This document shows, piece after piece, positions 17,515 through 26,435 of a DNA stretch of 64,000 nt; the stretch's first letter is position 1, and each line of letters begins with the position of its first letter. The notes below the pieces were generated by a model. It had not been told where the DNA came from, searched no databases, and worked only from the letters and a program-made list of their open reading frames with translations. Source of the stretch: Pedobacter gandavensis (lineage in GTDB: Bacteria; Bacteroidota; Bacteroidia; Sphingobacteriales; Sphingobacteriaceae); assembly GCF_014172405.1 (NCBI RefSeq), contig NZ_WNXC01000004.1, positions 248,001 to 312,000 on the forward strand. Reading direction: 5' to 3'. The position numbers and the translations under genes were made by a program.

Positions 17515-17602
17515 TATGCAATTTCAAAGTAGAGTCTATGTAATTTCAAAATGAAAGCTATGTAATTTCAAAGTTGTGGCTATGTAATTTCAAAATAGAG
17601 AT
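17515..17602. repeat. Four 22-bp tandem repeats (TATGTAATTTCAAA...)
   Basis: Copies start at 17515, 17537, 17559 and 17581, with constant core TATG(T/C)AATTTCAAA and a variable last 8 bp. The period is exactly 22 bp, about two helical turns, so cores face the same side of the DNA. Further single ATTTCAAA cores occur nearby (for example near 17431 and 17500). No spacers of CRISPR type. Confidence 0.85.
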
Positions 17603-17703
17603 TAGCCTCACATCATTAAATAACTCATAAAGAGATAAATAGCAGCCAACAAAATAAATCAAAATACACGATTACCAGCTGGAGGAAAATCTAGGGATAC
17701 GAA

Positions 17704-17734
17704 AAACGGCCAGCGTTTTGAATGCTGGCCGTTT
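17704..17734 (-). terminator. Intrinsic terminator at the end of the polysaccharide operon
   Basis: Perfect 11-bp stem AAACGGCCAGC/GCTGGCCGTTT with a 9-nt loop, followed on the minus strand by a T-run, about 22 nt after the stop of the Wzi-like gene. It can work in both directions. Confidence 0.85.
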
Positions 17735-17756
17735 CCATGATTATTTTTCTGTAGGA

Positions 17757-19376
17757 TTACATATCCTGATATAAGTTTCTGAATGTGCTTCTTAACCCGA
17801 ATGTGATTAAGCCCGTGTTTTTAGTACCCAGATTATTGCTTTCTTTTCTGTAAACCCCACCTACTTCTAAACGAAGGTTATACTTTGGATTTAAAAGGTA
17901 GGCTACACGCCCTTCGGCGTAGTACAGGTTTGTTTTGATTCCCTGCCCGATGTAGTTACCATAATTAGCTACGCGTGTGTCATACGGCTTAAAAATATCC
18001 TTCCCATAGTTCAATCCGTCCGGATCCAAACCATATCTGGCATACATCAACTGTCCCTGGAAATCAAGTCGTTTATACGTATAGTTCATCAGCCCCAGTA
18101 CTTCTCTGAAATTTGCACCCATTGGATGTGCCAAAGGCTGATTCATTGCCGCATAATTGGATACCCTGTCAAAGTGGGCGTAAGTATAAGGTCTGGCTGT
18201 GTTAAACTCAGCAAGGTAGTTAAGACCTTCAACCTTGAATAAATCAGAACCCCTGAAGCCAATTTGTAATGCCCACTTGTTTGCCCAATAGCCTTTGTTA
18301 CCAAAAAACTCCTTGGCGGTAAACTCGTCAATCATAAACTGACCGTAAACCGTTGTTTTATCCAGGATTTCATATTTTGTATTAATTCCTAGACGCATCT
18401 TATCCGGCGAAGTCGTATTTGCACCCTCCACAGAACGAAGGAAAATAAAAGGATGGATGTAATTAAAGTCAAAACCTCTTTTACCTTCCGGTTCCGCATC
18501 TGCCCAGGTTACTGCCTGAAAAAACCCAATCGAGAAACGCTTTGTTGCATTCCAATCTATATAATGCATCGCTGCCCATTTTCCACGATCCCCTAAACGT
18601 CTATCTGTAGTCAGCTTTTCTGCACCAGGATCCAACATATAGCCAAAAATAGTCTGGTACTGCACATTACCTAAACTCGCGCGCAACCTTACAAAAGAGT
18701 AGTTTGCAGCGACATCAGAAAGTAACATGGAGCGATATCCATCTCCAATAAAGTTCTTATCGTAACCTACAGCAAGATTCAAATGTTTATTTGGGGTATA
18801 AGACAATAGAGCCGTTGCATAGGACCAGTCTTTAGTTGTGCCGTCCAATTTCCCAGACATTTGACTTGGTACTACTTTATTGGTATTGATAAAGTCTGTC
18901 AAGTAATTCGCAAAAACCGCTTGATTTTCATAAACATTGGTATAGAAAGAAAACTCCTTTCCTACTTTTCCACCTACTTGAAAACCTCTGGTATTATTCC
19001 AGGTGGTTTTCCCCTCATTAAATTCCCTTCCAATCTGGAAATCAGGAAGAAAATCTGCATATACTTCGTAATCTTCACCTTTAAAATTCAATAAATGCTC
19101 CTCTGTGACTTTTCTTCTTACCCAAGAACGGCGGTTTAAAGAATCCGTGCCCATCTTCATCAATTCATCATAACGCTGAACCAGCAAGGAATCATCTGCA
19201 TAATACCCTTTGATAGACGAATGCGAACGATTATTCACATCGTAAACAGATTTGTTTAATTTCTGATAAAATTGATAAGAATATGGGATATTGACATTTG
19301 GCGTCTGTGCCTTAGCGCTAAAGCTACCAACAAGAAGGGCTCCTATCCAGGAGAAGTGTTTGAGTTTAAAATTCAT
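17757..19376 (-). CDS. Wzi/RemB-like capsule-associated outer-membrane protein, 539 aa
   Basis: The start is set at the ATG at 19376, giving a signal peptide (NFKLKHFSWIGALLVGSFSAKAQ) and only a 10-nt gap from the preceding gene. A longer in-frame start at 19439 lacks export character. The mature protein is a predicted barrel with conserved-looking GRNFIGDG-type segment (YDKNFIGDGYRSMLLSD) and repeated aromatic strands. Bacteroidota homologues are annotated as Wzi-type capsule assembly or RemB gliding-related proteins. E. coli Wzi is an outer-membrane lectin that holds capsule at the surface. As the last gene of the operon, followed by a strong terminator, that role fits. Confidence 0.8.
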   Translation of the reverse strand: MNFKLKHFSWIGALLVGSFSAKAQTPNVNIPYSYQFYQKLNKSVYDVNNRSHSSIKGYYADDSLLVQRYDELMKMGTDSLNRRSWVRRKVTEEHLLNFKGEDYEVYADFLPDFQIGREFNEGKTTWNNTRGFQVGGKVGKEFSFYTNVYENQAVFANYLTDFINTNKVVPSQMSGKLDGTTKDWSYATALLSYTPNKHLNLAVGYDKNFIGDGYRSMLLSDVAANYSFVRLRASLGNVQYQTIFGYMLDPGAEKLTTDRRLGDRGKWAAMHYIDWNATKRFSIGFFQAVTWADAEPEGKRGFDFNYIHPFIFLRSVEGANTTSPDKMRLGINTKYEILDKTTVYGQFMIDEFTAKEFFGNKGYWANKWALQIGFRGSDLFKVEGLNYLAEFNTARPYTYAHFDRVSNYAAMNQPLAHPMGANFREVLGLMNYTYKRLDFQGQLMYARYGLDPDGLNYGKDIFKPYDTRVANYGNYIGQGIKTNLYYAEGRVAYLLNPKYNLRLEVGGVYRKESNNLGTKNTGLITFGLRSTFRNLYQDM

Positions 19377-19386
19377 GTAGGGTGAT

Positions 19387-21348
19387 CTAGTTCTGTGGTA
19401 TCCCAGGAGCTTCCTGGCGCGCCACATCCAACTCTTCAAAGATGGAATTTTTACTTTTAAATTCTGGAACCATTACTTTCATCTGTTGTACCACTTTAGT
19501 GGTATGGTCAGTTATTGCATAACCAGCCAATTTCACCAATTGTAATTGTACTTCATTAAAGTCATATTCTCTAACCTTACCAATCATGATTTTTTCATGG
19601 TGAGTAGGCATTGTATTTTCATTATCGTTCAGTAGTTCCTCAAACAACTTCTCTCCTGGTCTTAAGCCTGAATAAGCAATTTGAATGTCTTCATTTGGTA
19701 TTAAACCTGCCAAACGAATCATCTTTTTAGCCAGTTCCACGATCTTCACCGATTTGCCCATGTCAAAAACAAAGATTTCTCCACCTTTACCCATACAACC
19801 TGCTTCGAGCACCAATCGGCAAGCCTCAGGAATGGTCATAAAATAACGCGTAATTTCAGGATGAGTTACCGTAACAGGACCACCCTTTTCAATTTGTTGT
19901 TTAAAACGGGGAATTACAGATCCATTGGAGCCTAAAACATTTCCAAAACGTGTGGTGATGAATTTAGTAATTGGTTTTGTATTTAGCTCGTTGATATAAC
20001 TTAAGCCATTGCTAAAAATATGATTGGTATGGTGCAGGGAATTATTCAAGGATTGTACATAAATCTCTGCAATTCTTTTGGAAGCCCCCATTACATTGGT
20101 AGGATTTACCGCTTTATCCGTCGAAATCATCACAAACTTCTGAACACCATGCTTCACTGATTTATCAGCAATCATTTTGGTCCCCATTACATTTGTCTTG
20201 ATGGCTTCTGCTGGATTGTCCTCCATTAAAGGAACATGTTTGTAAGCTGCAGCATGGTACACATAGTGTGGCTTATAGGTCTCAAAAAGAAACTCCATTC
20301 TTTTCTCATCCTTTACATCTCCAATAAAAGCATGAAAATTGGTACTGGCATGTGTTTCCTCTAATTCTAAATAGATATTATGTAATGCCGTCTCACTTTG
20401 ATCGCAAAGAATAATTAAGCCAGTCTCAAACTTCAATAATTGTCTGACGATTTCACTTCCTATAGATCCAGCAGCACCAGTAATTAAAATTCTTTTGTCT
20501 TTTAACTGATTTTGAATTCCTTCAATATCAATTTCAATAGTTTTCCTATTTAATAAATCTTCGATGTTTAAATTTTGGATCTGAGCCGTGGTCACCTGCC
20601 CTCTGGCCCATACATCAGGCGAAGGAATATTCAATATTTTCACGTTGTGTTCTAAGCAGACATCCACTACTTGATTTTTCCTATCGGGTGGGATCGTGTA
20701 AGAAGCAAAGATAATTTCATCAACTTCGTGTTTTACCACTAAATGCTCCAGCTGAGAGGCATCCAGGATCTTAACACCATCAATAGTTTTACCTACTTTT
20801 CTTAAATCATCATCTACAAAAGCAATGATGGTCTTGTTTACTTTCGCATCATGATCAAAAGTTCTCTTAGTGGCTACACCAGCTTCCCCTGCACCATAAA
20901 TGATCACTCTAATTTTGTCCAGTTTCGCATTCTTAAGGTACATAAAGAAATATTTCACAATAATTCTATAGGTAATCAACATCAAGAAGCTAAACAAAGT
21001 ATAAATGACTATAGCGACATTGCTCACGACAGAAGAACCTGTCCCAACAATGATTACTGCATTCGTAAAGAAAATCACTAAGGAGCTCAGAATCACAGAA
21101 AACAAAATTCGGAAGGAGTCTTGCGCAGAAGTATACCTAACAATACCAGCAAAAGTTTTCACGCTATAGAATACCAACGTATTCACAGCTATAACCAATA
21201 AGACTGATTTGTAGAACCCAATAAAATTAATTTTATCAATGATAAAGTTGTGTTGTAAAATAACAGCAAACAATAAAGCCAGGAGACTTAGGCAAATATC
21301 AATGGTAAAGATAATCCAACGGGATACAATTTCAAGTTTAGTGAACAT
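19387..21348 (-). CDS. Membrane UDP-sugar 4,6-dehydratase (FlaA1/CapD/WbpM-like), 653 aa
   Basis: Four N-terminal membrane helices (about 10-125), then a first Rossmann-like domain (IIYGAGEAGVATKRTF) and a second NAD-binding domain (GAAGSIGSEIVRQLLK) with the dehydratase segment STDKAVNPTNVMGASKR carrying the catalytic Lys. The long form with membrane anchor matches WbpM/PglF/CapD, which convert UDP-GlcNAc to the 4-keto-6-deoxy sugar. It is next to the WecA/WbpL-like transferase. Together they probably make and attach the first sugar on undecaprenyl phosphate. Unlike PseB (soluble, inverting), this long type usually retains C5 configuration. Confidence 0.9.
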   Translation of the reverse strand: MFTKLEIVSRWIIFTIDICLSLLALLFAVILQHNFIIDKINFIGFYKSVLLVIAVNTLVFYSVKTFAGIVRYTSAQDSFRILFSVILSSLVIFFTNAVIIVGTGSSVVSNVAIVIYTLFSFLMLITYRIIVKYFFMYLKNAKLDKIRVIIYGAGEAGVATKRTFDHDAKVNKTIIAFVDDDLRKVGKTIDGVKILDASQLEHLVVKHEVDEIIFASYTIPPDRKNQVVDVCLEHNVKILNIPSPDVWARGQVTTAQIQNLNIEDLLNRKTIEIDIEGIQNQLKDKRILITGAAGSIGSEIVRQLLKFETGLIILCDQSETALHNIYLELEETHASTNFHAFIGDVKDEKRMEFLFETYKPHYVYHAAAYKHVPLMEDNPAEAIKTNVMGTKMIADKSVKHGVQKFVMISTDKAVNPTNVMGASKRIAEIYVQSLNNSLHHTNHIFSNGLSYINELNTKPITKFITTRFGNVLGSNGSVIPRFKQQIEKGGPVTVTHPEITRYFMTIPEACRLVLEAGCMGKGGEIFVFDMGKSVKIVELAKKMIRLAGLIPNEDIQIAYSGLRPGEKLFEELLNDNENTMPTHHEKIMIGKVREYDFNEVQLQLVKLAGYAITDHTTKVVQQMKVMVPEFKSKNSIFEELDVARQEAPGIPQN

Positions 21349-21422
21349 AGAGCTTAGTTAGTACATCTTGCCAAATTTAATAAAAAATAAACCATAAAGT
21401 AATACTTAATCTTAGGTATAAA

Positions 21423-22370
21423 TTACATTTCAGTCACTACTATTATTCGCGGTTTAATCAAGCAATAGATCAATACCAAAGGAATTGTTGTTATCAAAAA
21501 AACAGATAAAAAACTCCATGGCCAGTAGATTACCGCAACAATAATGCCCAATTGTAATAATGCATACACTGAAGAGACTATTAAATGGGGCCATTTTTGC
21601 TCATTGGCTAAAATCTGATAAAAATGCAGCCGATGTGCATCGAAGATATTTTGCTTTAATTTTAAACGATGTATAATTGTCAATACAGTATCTACGCCAT
21701 AGACTGCTAAAAACAAGACATAAACATAGTTATCAGTCAACAGTATCAATTTCAATAATAGAAATATGATCCAAAAAGCGACCGTTACACTCCCTACATC
21801 TCCTGCAAAACACTTGGCTTTCTTTCTGAAATTGAAAAACAAAAAAACTAAAGAGGCCAAAATTGGCAACCAGATCAGATCAGGCTGGATAAAATTAACA
21901 ACCTCATAGTTTACATATTGTAATCCCCCTAGTACAACAATGCTATAAGCACCTGTAATTCCATTAATCCCATCCATGAAATTATAGGCATTGATGATTC
22001 CTATGACCAGAATATAGAGGATGATACTCATCCAGATGGGAAAAATCTGAAAAACACCTAAAAAAAGAAAAAGCAAGGTCACAGCGGCCAGGTGGAAAAC
22101 AACTCGAACTCTCCCAGATAAGGTAATCCGATCATCCGCAAAACTAATGATGCCAATAATAAATAAGCCCAGAATTGGCATCCAGAATTCCGTGTGCATG
22201 ATCAGTGTTATCAATGCCGCCAAAAGATAGATGATTCCTCCTCCGCGAATGGTAATCTCCGAATGAGAACTACGCTCATTCGGATGATCAATAATATTAT
22301 AATGGTCTGCAATCTTGAAATACAAGAGCATTCCTATAAAAAAAAACGGTAACAGTATAAGGTAAAGCAT
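21423..22370 (-). CDS. WecA/MraY-family initiating sugar-1-phosphate transferase (WbpL-like), 315 aa
   Basis: Polytopic membrane protein (about 10-11 helices) with the family motifs HYNIIDHPNERSSH near the N-terminus, FADDRITLSGR, the metal-binding NAYNFMDGINGITG, CFAGDVGSVTVAF and the loop HRLKLKQNIFDAHRLHFYQ. It transfers a GlcNAc-type sugar-1-phosphate to undecaprenyl phosphate at the inner face of the membrane. Neighbouring dehydratase and 4-reductase-like genes suggest the donor could be a 6-deoxy-HexNAc, as in Pseudomonas O-antigen with WbpL, which is inference. It is 3 nt from the rmlD stop. Confidence 0.9.
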   Translation of the reverse strand: MLYLILLPFFFIGMLLYFKIADHYNIIDHPNERSSHSEITIRGGGIIYLLAALITLIMHTEFWMPILGLFIIGIISFADDRITLSGRVRVVFHLAAVTLLFLFLGVFQIFPIWMSIILYILVIGIINAYNFMDGINGITGAYSIVVLGGLQYVNYEVVNFIQPDLIWLPILASLVFLFFNFRKKAKCFAGDVGSVTVAFWIIFLLLKLILLTDNYVYVLFLAVYGVDTVLTIIHRLKLKQNIFDAHRLHFYQILANEQKWPHLIVSSVYALLQLGIIVAVIYWPWSFLSVFLITTIPLVLIYCLIKPRIIVVTEM

Positions 22371-22373
22371 TGC

Positions 22374-23240
22374 TTATTTATTCAATTCATTTATACATTT
22401 AACCAAACTATCTCTCCAATACGGGATAGCAATACCAAATGTGGTTTTAATTTTTGATTTATCCATTACTGAGAATGCAGGTCTTATCGCTTTAGTCGGA
22501 TAGGCTGATTCGGGAATTGGATTCAATTTAACTTCAATCCTGCTTAGATCAAAAACACCTTTAGCAAAATCGTACCAGGATGTTACGCCTTCATTACTAT
22601 AATGATAAGTTCCATATTTTTCATTATCAATGGTTATAATATCCAGAATGACACCTGCTAAATCAATTGCATAAGTTGGCGTACCAACCTGATCAACGAT
22701 AACACCAAGTTCATCATGGTCATTTCCTAACTTACGCATGGTTTTCACAAAATTATTTGCAAATTCTGAATATAACCAACTGGTTCTTATTATATAATGT
22801 GTATCTAAAAGCCGGGCAATTCCCAATTCACCATCCAATTTAGTTTTTCCATAAACGTTTATTGGATTAGCAATGTCCTGCTCATTCAAAAGCTTTGGCA
22901 GATTTCCTTCAAAAACAAAATCTGTTGAAATATGAATAAGCGTAGCATTATATTCCGCACAAAGACCTGCTAAGTTTTCAGCACCATCTTGATTTATTTT
23001 TTTACAAAGCTCAAAATCATCTTCAGCCTTATCTACAGCGGTATAAGCTGCACAGTTAATTACAAATCGAGGACCTTCCTGCTGAAATAATTGATGTAAT
23101 AAATCCAGATCTAATATATTCCCCTGAATTTCATCCAGATACAATAAAGTAGTTAAGCCTCTTTCAAGACTCACCTTTTCTATACAGCTTCCCAGCTGGC
23201 CAAGACCACCAAATACAAGGATATTATTTTTTATACTCAT
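22374..23240 (-). CDS. rmlD: dTDP-4-dehydrorhamnose reductase-like protein, 288 aa
   Basis: Extended short-chain reductase with GGLGQLGSCIEK nucleotide-binding motif, CAAYTAVDKAEDD, STDFVFEG (Ser/Thr of the active site), YGKTKLDGE (Tyr-x3-Lys) and the RmlD-type TSWLYSEFANNFVKTMRKLG. Length and motifs are those of RmlD, which reduces dTDP-4-keto-L-rhamnose to dTDP-L-rhamnose. RmlA, RmlB and RmlC are not in the window. Either they are encoded elsewhere or this enzyme acts on another 4-keto sugar made by this cluster. Confidence 0.88.
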   Translation of the reverse strand: MSIKNNILVFGGLGQLGSCIEKVSLERGLTTLLYLDEIQGNILDLDLLHQLFQQEGPRFVINCAAYTAVDKAEDDFELCKKINQDGAENLAGLCAEYNATLIHISTDFVFEGNLPKLLNEQDIANPINVYGKTKLDGELGIARLLDTHYIIRTSWLYSEFANNFVKTMRKLGNDHDELGVIVDQVGTPTYAIDLAGVILDIITIDNEKYGTYHYSNEGVTSWYDFAKGVFDLSRIEVKLNPIPESAYPTKAIRPAFSVMDKSKIKTTFGIAIPYWRDSLVKCINELNK

Positions 23241-23276
23241 CTTCTTTTAATAATAAGGCCTGCTTCACCTGATTTG

Positions 23277-24368
23277 TTATAAATAATCCGGACCAAAATT
23301 TTCAACCATAACCCCAGCTACACGCTTAATTTCCTGTTCATCGGATTTAGGATAGATCAAAAGAACCTCCCCGTCATCTACAACAATAAAATTTTTCAAG
23401 CCTTTAATAACTGTAGCCTTACCTTCAGGGAGATATATCATACAATTATCCGTATCTTCAAGACTCGCAGCTTTGCAGTTCAACACATTTTGATGCTCAT
23501 CTTTCTCGGCAACCTCATGCAAAGAGGCCCATGTACCTAAATCGGACCAACCTATATCTGCTGGAATAGTAAATACATTATCCGCTTTTTCTAAAATCGC
23601 ATAGTCAATAGAAATGTTCGGTGCAGAAGGATAGTTTTCTGTTATGAAGTGTGCTTCCTGATTCGTATTATAGAAAGCACTTCCCGCACTAAATAATTTA
23701 TGGATTTCGGGTGCATATTTCTGAAAAGCTTCCGTTATAGATTTAGCTGACCAAATAAAAATACCTGCATTCCAAAGGTATCCACCTGTATCAAGAAAGC
23801 CCTTTGCGACCTCCAAAACCGGTTTCTCCATAAAGCACAGGACAGGGCAAATATCACTTTTCTCCTCACTTTTAAAATTAATATAGCCATAACCGGTATC
23901 AGGTCTGGTTGGATTGATCCCTAAAGTTAATAATGCATTGTTTGAAGAGGTAAAACTCAATGCCTGCGCTATCTTAATCAGGAATTCTTGTTCCTTTAAG
24001 ATCAAATGATCTGAGGGTGCAACCACAATATTAGCATCCTTATTATGCTGCAAGATTTTATAACTAGCATAAGCAATGCAAGGCGCCGTATTATTACGAC
24101 TAGGTTCTAGTAAAACCTGACCATCAGATAGACCCGGAATTTGCATTTTAACCAATTCACTATATTGCTCATTAGTTAGGACATGTATGTTTTCCGCTGG
24201 ACAGATCTTTAAGAAACGATCATAGGTTAATTGCAACAGCGATTTTCCAACACCTAAAATATCAATAAACTGCTTAGGAAAATGATTACGGCTTTTGGGC
24301 CAAAAGCGAGAGCCAACTCCGCCAGCCATAATCAAGACATAATTGTTTTTATGTATTTCTAGTTCCAA
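23277..24368 (-). CDS. manC: Mannose-1-phosphate guanylyltransferase, 363 aa
   Basis: Nucleotidyltransferase signature IMAGGVGSRFWPKSR near the N-terminus, then FPKQF, VLLEPSRNNTAPCIAYAS, VAPSDHLI and the mannose-type FMEKP and LWNAGIFIWSA. It makes GDP-mannose, the precursor of the GDP-fucose genes just upstream. Only the guanylyltransferase domain is present (no C-terminal isomerase domain of the long ManC/AlgA form). No ATG precedes the signature motif; the only plausible start is a TTG at 24368, overlapping the fcl stop by 10 bp. Confidence 0.92.
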   Translation of the reverse strand: MELEIHKNNYVLIMAGGVGSRFWPKSRNHFPKQFIDILGVGKSLLQLTYDRFLKICPAENIHVLTNEQYSELVKMQIPGLSDGQVLLEPSRNNTAPCIAYASYKILQHNKDANIVVAPSDHLILKEQEFLIKIAQALSFTSSNNALLTLGINPTRPDTGYGYINFKSEEKSDICPVLCFMEKPVLEVAKGFLDTGGYLWNAGIFIWSAKSITEAFQKYAPEIHKLFSAGSAFYNTNQEAHFITENYPSAPNISIDYAILEKADNVFTIPADIGWSDLGTWASLHEVAEKDEHQNVLNCKAASLEDTDNCMIYLPEGKATVIKGLKNFIVVDDGEVLLIYPKSDEQEIKRVAGVMVENFGPDYL

Positions 24369-25291
24369 TCTGAATCTTTTATTTCGTTATAAACTTTTTC
24401 AATTCCTTCATCCAGGGAAATTTCAGCATGCCATCCCAAACCATTCAATTTAGTCACATCCATCAATTTTCGGGGCGTGCCATCTGGTTTGCTCGTATCA
24501 GTTAAAATCTCTCCTGCAAATCCCGTAATTCTTTTCACCAAAATTGCCAATTCGAGTATAGAAATATCCTCACCTACTCCAATATTCACCAAACCCGGTT
24601 CGTCATAAGTATTCATCAAATAAACACAGGCCTGAGCTAAATCATCGGCATGCAAGAATTCACGTTTTGGACTGCCTGTTCCCCATATGGTGACCGCTTT
24701 ATCTCCATTTCGCCTGGCTGTAATAAACTTCCTCAACATGGCTGGAAGAACATGTGAATTATTTAAATCATAATTATCATTCGGTCCATACAAGTTTGTT
24801 GGCATTACAGAAATGAAATTACATCCATACTGTGCCCGATAAGCATCACACATTTTGATCCCTGCAATTTTAGCAATAGCATAAGGTTCATTGGTCGGTT
24901 CCAGCTCACCAGTCAGTAGATATTCTTCTTTAAGTGGCTGTGGTGCTAATTTAGGATAGATACAGGAGGAGCCAAGAAACATTAGTTTTTTGACCCCATG
25001 TAAATACGACTGATGAATCACATGATTTTGAATCATCAGATTCTCATAGATGAAGTCGGCTCTATAGGTGTTGTTAGCGATGATTCCTCCAACTTTTGCC
25101 GCAGCTAAAAAGACATAAGCTGGTCTTTCTGATGAAAAAAAATCTGCAACTGCATTACTATCCCGTAAGTCGAGCTCTGAAGAAGTTCTAACAACTATAT
25201 TATGAAATCCCAGCGATTTAAGTTGACGCAGAATTGCTGATCCAACCATTCCCCGATGACCTGCGATATAAATTTTGTCATTTATGTGCAT
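24359..25291 (-). CDS. fcl: GDP-L-fucose synthase, 310 aa
   Basis: Epimerase-reductase of the extended SDR family with AGHRGMVGSAILRQL, LAAAKVGGI, FLGSSCIYPKLAPQP (active-site Ser/Cys) and YAIAKIAGIKMCDAYRAQYG (Tyr-x3-Lys), then GPNDNYDLNNSHVLPA, all as in WcaG/Fcl. It converts GDP-4-keto-6-deoxy-mannose to GDP-L-fucose. Its start overlaps the gmd stop by one base (TAATG-like coupling), so Gmd, Fcl and ManC are made together. Confidence 0.95.
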   Translation of the reverse strand: MHINDKIYIAGHRGMVGSAILRQLKSLGFHNIVVRTSSELDLRDSNAVADFFSSERPAYVFLAAAKVGGIIANNTYRADFIYENLMIQNHVIHQSYLHGVKKLMFLGSSCIYPKLAPQPLKEEYLLTGELEPTNEPYAIAKIAGIKMCDAYRAQYGCNFISVMPTNLYGPNDNYDLNNSHVLPAMLRKFITARRNGDKAVTIWGTGSPKREFLHADDLAQACVYLMNTYDEPGLVNIGVGEDISILELAILVKRITGFAGEILTDTSKPDGTPRKLMDVTKLNGLGWHAEISLDEGIEKVYNEIKDSDWN

Positions 25292-26403
25292 TATTCAAAT
25301 TGATTTTTGACTTTATAACCCGCTGCTTTCAACATCAATTCTTTACGGAAATGGTCTATATCAGATTCCATCATTTCCTTTACTAATGCTAATAAATCAT
25401 ATTTAGGTACCCAACCTAGCTTAGTTTTTGATTTAGTTGGGTCTCCAATCAATAGATCAACTTCAGTTGGTCTAAAATATGCCGGATCAACAGAAACAAC
25501 CTCTTTACCAATTTCAATATTAAAATCTATGTTTGAACATGATTTAATATAGCCTTTTTCTTCTGATCCTTCTCCTTTAAATTCAATTTCCACGCCTACT
25601 TCGGCAAAAGACATTTTTACAAAATCACGAACTGTAGTGGTAACTCCAGTGGCAATTACGTAGTCTTCTGGTGTATCCTGTTGTAGAATCAACCACATCG
25701 CTTCCACATAATCTTTCGCATGCCCCCAATCTCTTCTGGCATCTAAATTCCCCAGATAAAGCTTCTCTTGTAGGCCAAGGGCGATTTTTGAAACACCTCT
25801 TGTTATTTTTCGCGTTACAAAGGTTTCTCCACGAAGTGGGCTTTCATGGTTAAACAAAATTCCATTGCAGGCAAACATTCCATAAGCCTCTCTGTAATTC
25901 ACTGTAATCCAATAAGCGTACATTTTTGCCACGGCATAAGGTGAACGAGGATAAAAAGGTGTTGTTTCCGACTGAGGAACAGCTTGAACTAATCCATAAA
26001 GTTCAGATGTAGATGCCTGGTAAATTCTTGTTTTTTTCTCTAAGCCAAGAATTCTCAAAGCTTCCAATAGACGTAATGTTCCAATACCATCTGCATTTGC
26101 AGTATACTCAGGCGTATCAAAGCTAACTTTAACATGACTCATCGCCCCTAAGTTGTAAATTTCATCGGGCTGAACCTCCTGAACAATACGAATCAAATTT
26201 GTGGAGTCACTTAAATCCCCATAATGCAATTTGAATCGCACATTGGTCTCATGAGGATCTTGATATAGATGATCAATACGGTCTGTATTAAATAGTGAGC
26301 TACGACGTTTAATCCCATGAACTTCGTAACCTTTTTTCAATAACAAATCGGCCAAATATGCTCCATCCTGACCTGTTATACCTGTTATAAGTGCTTTTTT
26401 CAT
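25291..26403 (-). CDS. gmd: GDP-mannose 4,6-dehydratase (copy 1), 370 aa
   Basis: Motifs [52 protein letters not shown], the active-site region [19 protein letters not shown] and [20 protein letters not shown], and [20 protein letters not shown] define Gmd. The product feeds fcl, the next gene. A second gmd lies at the head of the operon (51457-52593). The two proteins are very similar over most of their length but differ in the segment around residues 270-300 and at the C-terminus, so this is an older duplication or separate acquisition rather than a recent copy. Confidence 0.95.
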   Translation of the reverse strand: MKKALITGITGQDGAYLADLLLKKGYEVHGIKRRSSLFNTDRIDHLYQDPHETNVRFKLHYGDLSDSTNLIRIVQEVQPDEIYNLGAMSHVKVSFDTPEYTANADGIGTLRLLEALRILGLEKKTRIYQASTSELYGLVQAVPQSETTPFYPRSPYAVAKMYAYWITVNYREAYGMFACNGILFNHESPLRGETFVTRKITRGVSKIALGLQEKLYLGNLDARRDWGHAKDYVEAMWLILQQDTPEDYVIATGVTTTVRDFVKMSFAEVGVEIEFKGEGSEEKGYIKSCSNIDFNIEIGKEVVSVDPAYFRPTEVDLLIGDPTKSKTKLGWVPKYDLLALVKEMMESDIDHFRKELMLKAAGYKVKNQFE

Positions 26404-26435
26404 TTAAATCTGATTTTATATTTTAATAGGAACTT

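Larger units (their letters stand above)
17277..17756. other. Intergenic region of about 480 bp with tandem repeats, no gene seen
   Basis: Contains the candidate peroxidase promoter (17396-17403), the 22-bp tandem repeats (17515-17602) and the terminator of the Wzi-like gene (17704-17734). No reading frame with plausible coding character is seen on either strand. Confidence 0.6.

Noticed and set aside
17515..17602. CRISPR array
   Set aside because: Repeats are directly adjacent (22-bp period) with only 8 bp of variation, no spacers of normal length and no cas genes.
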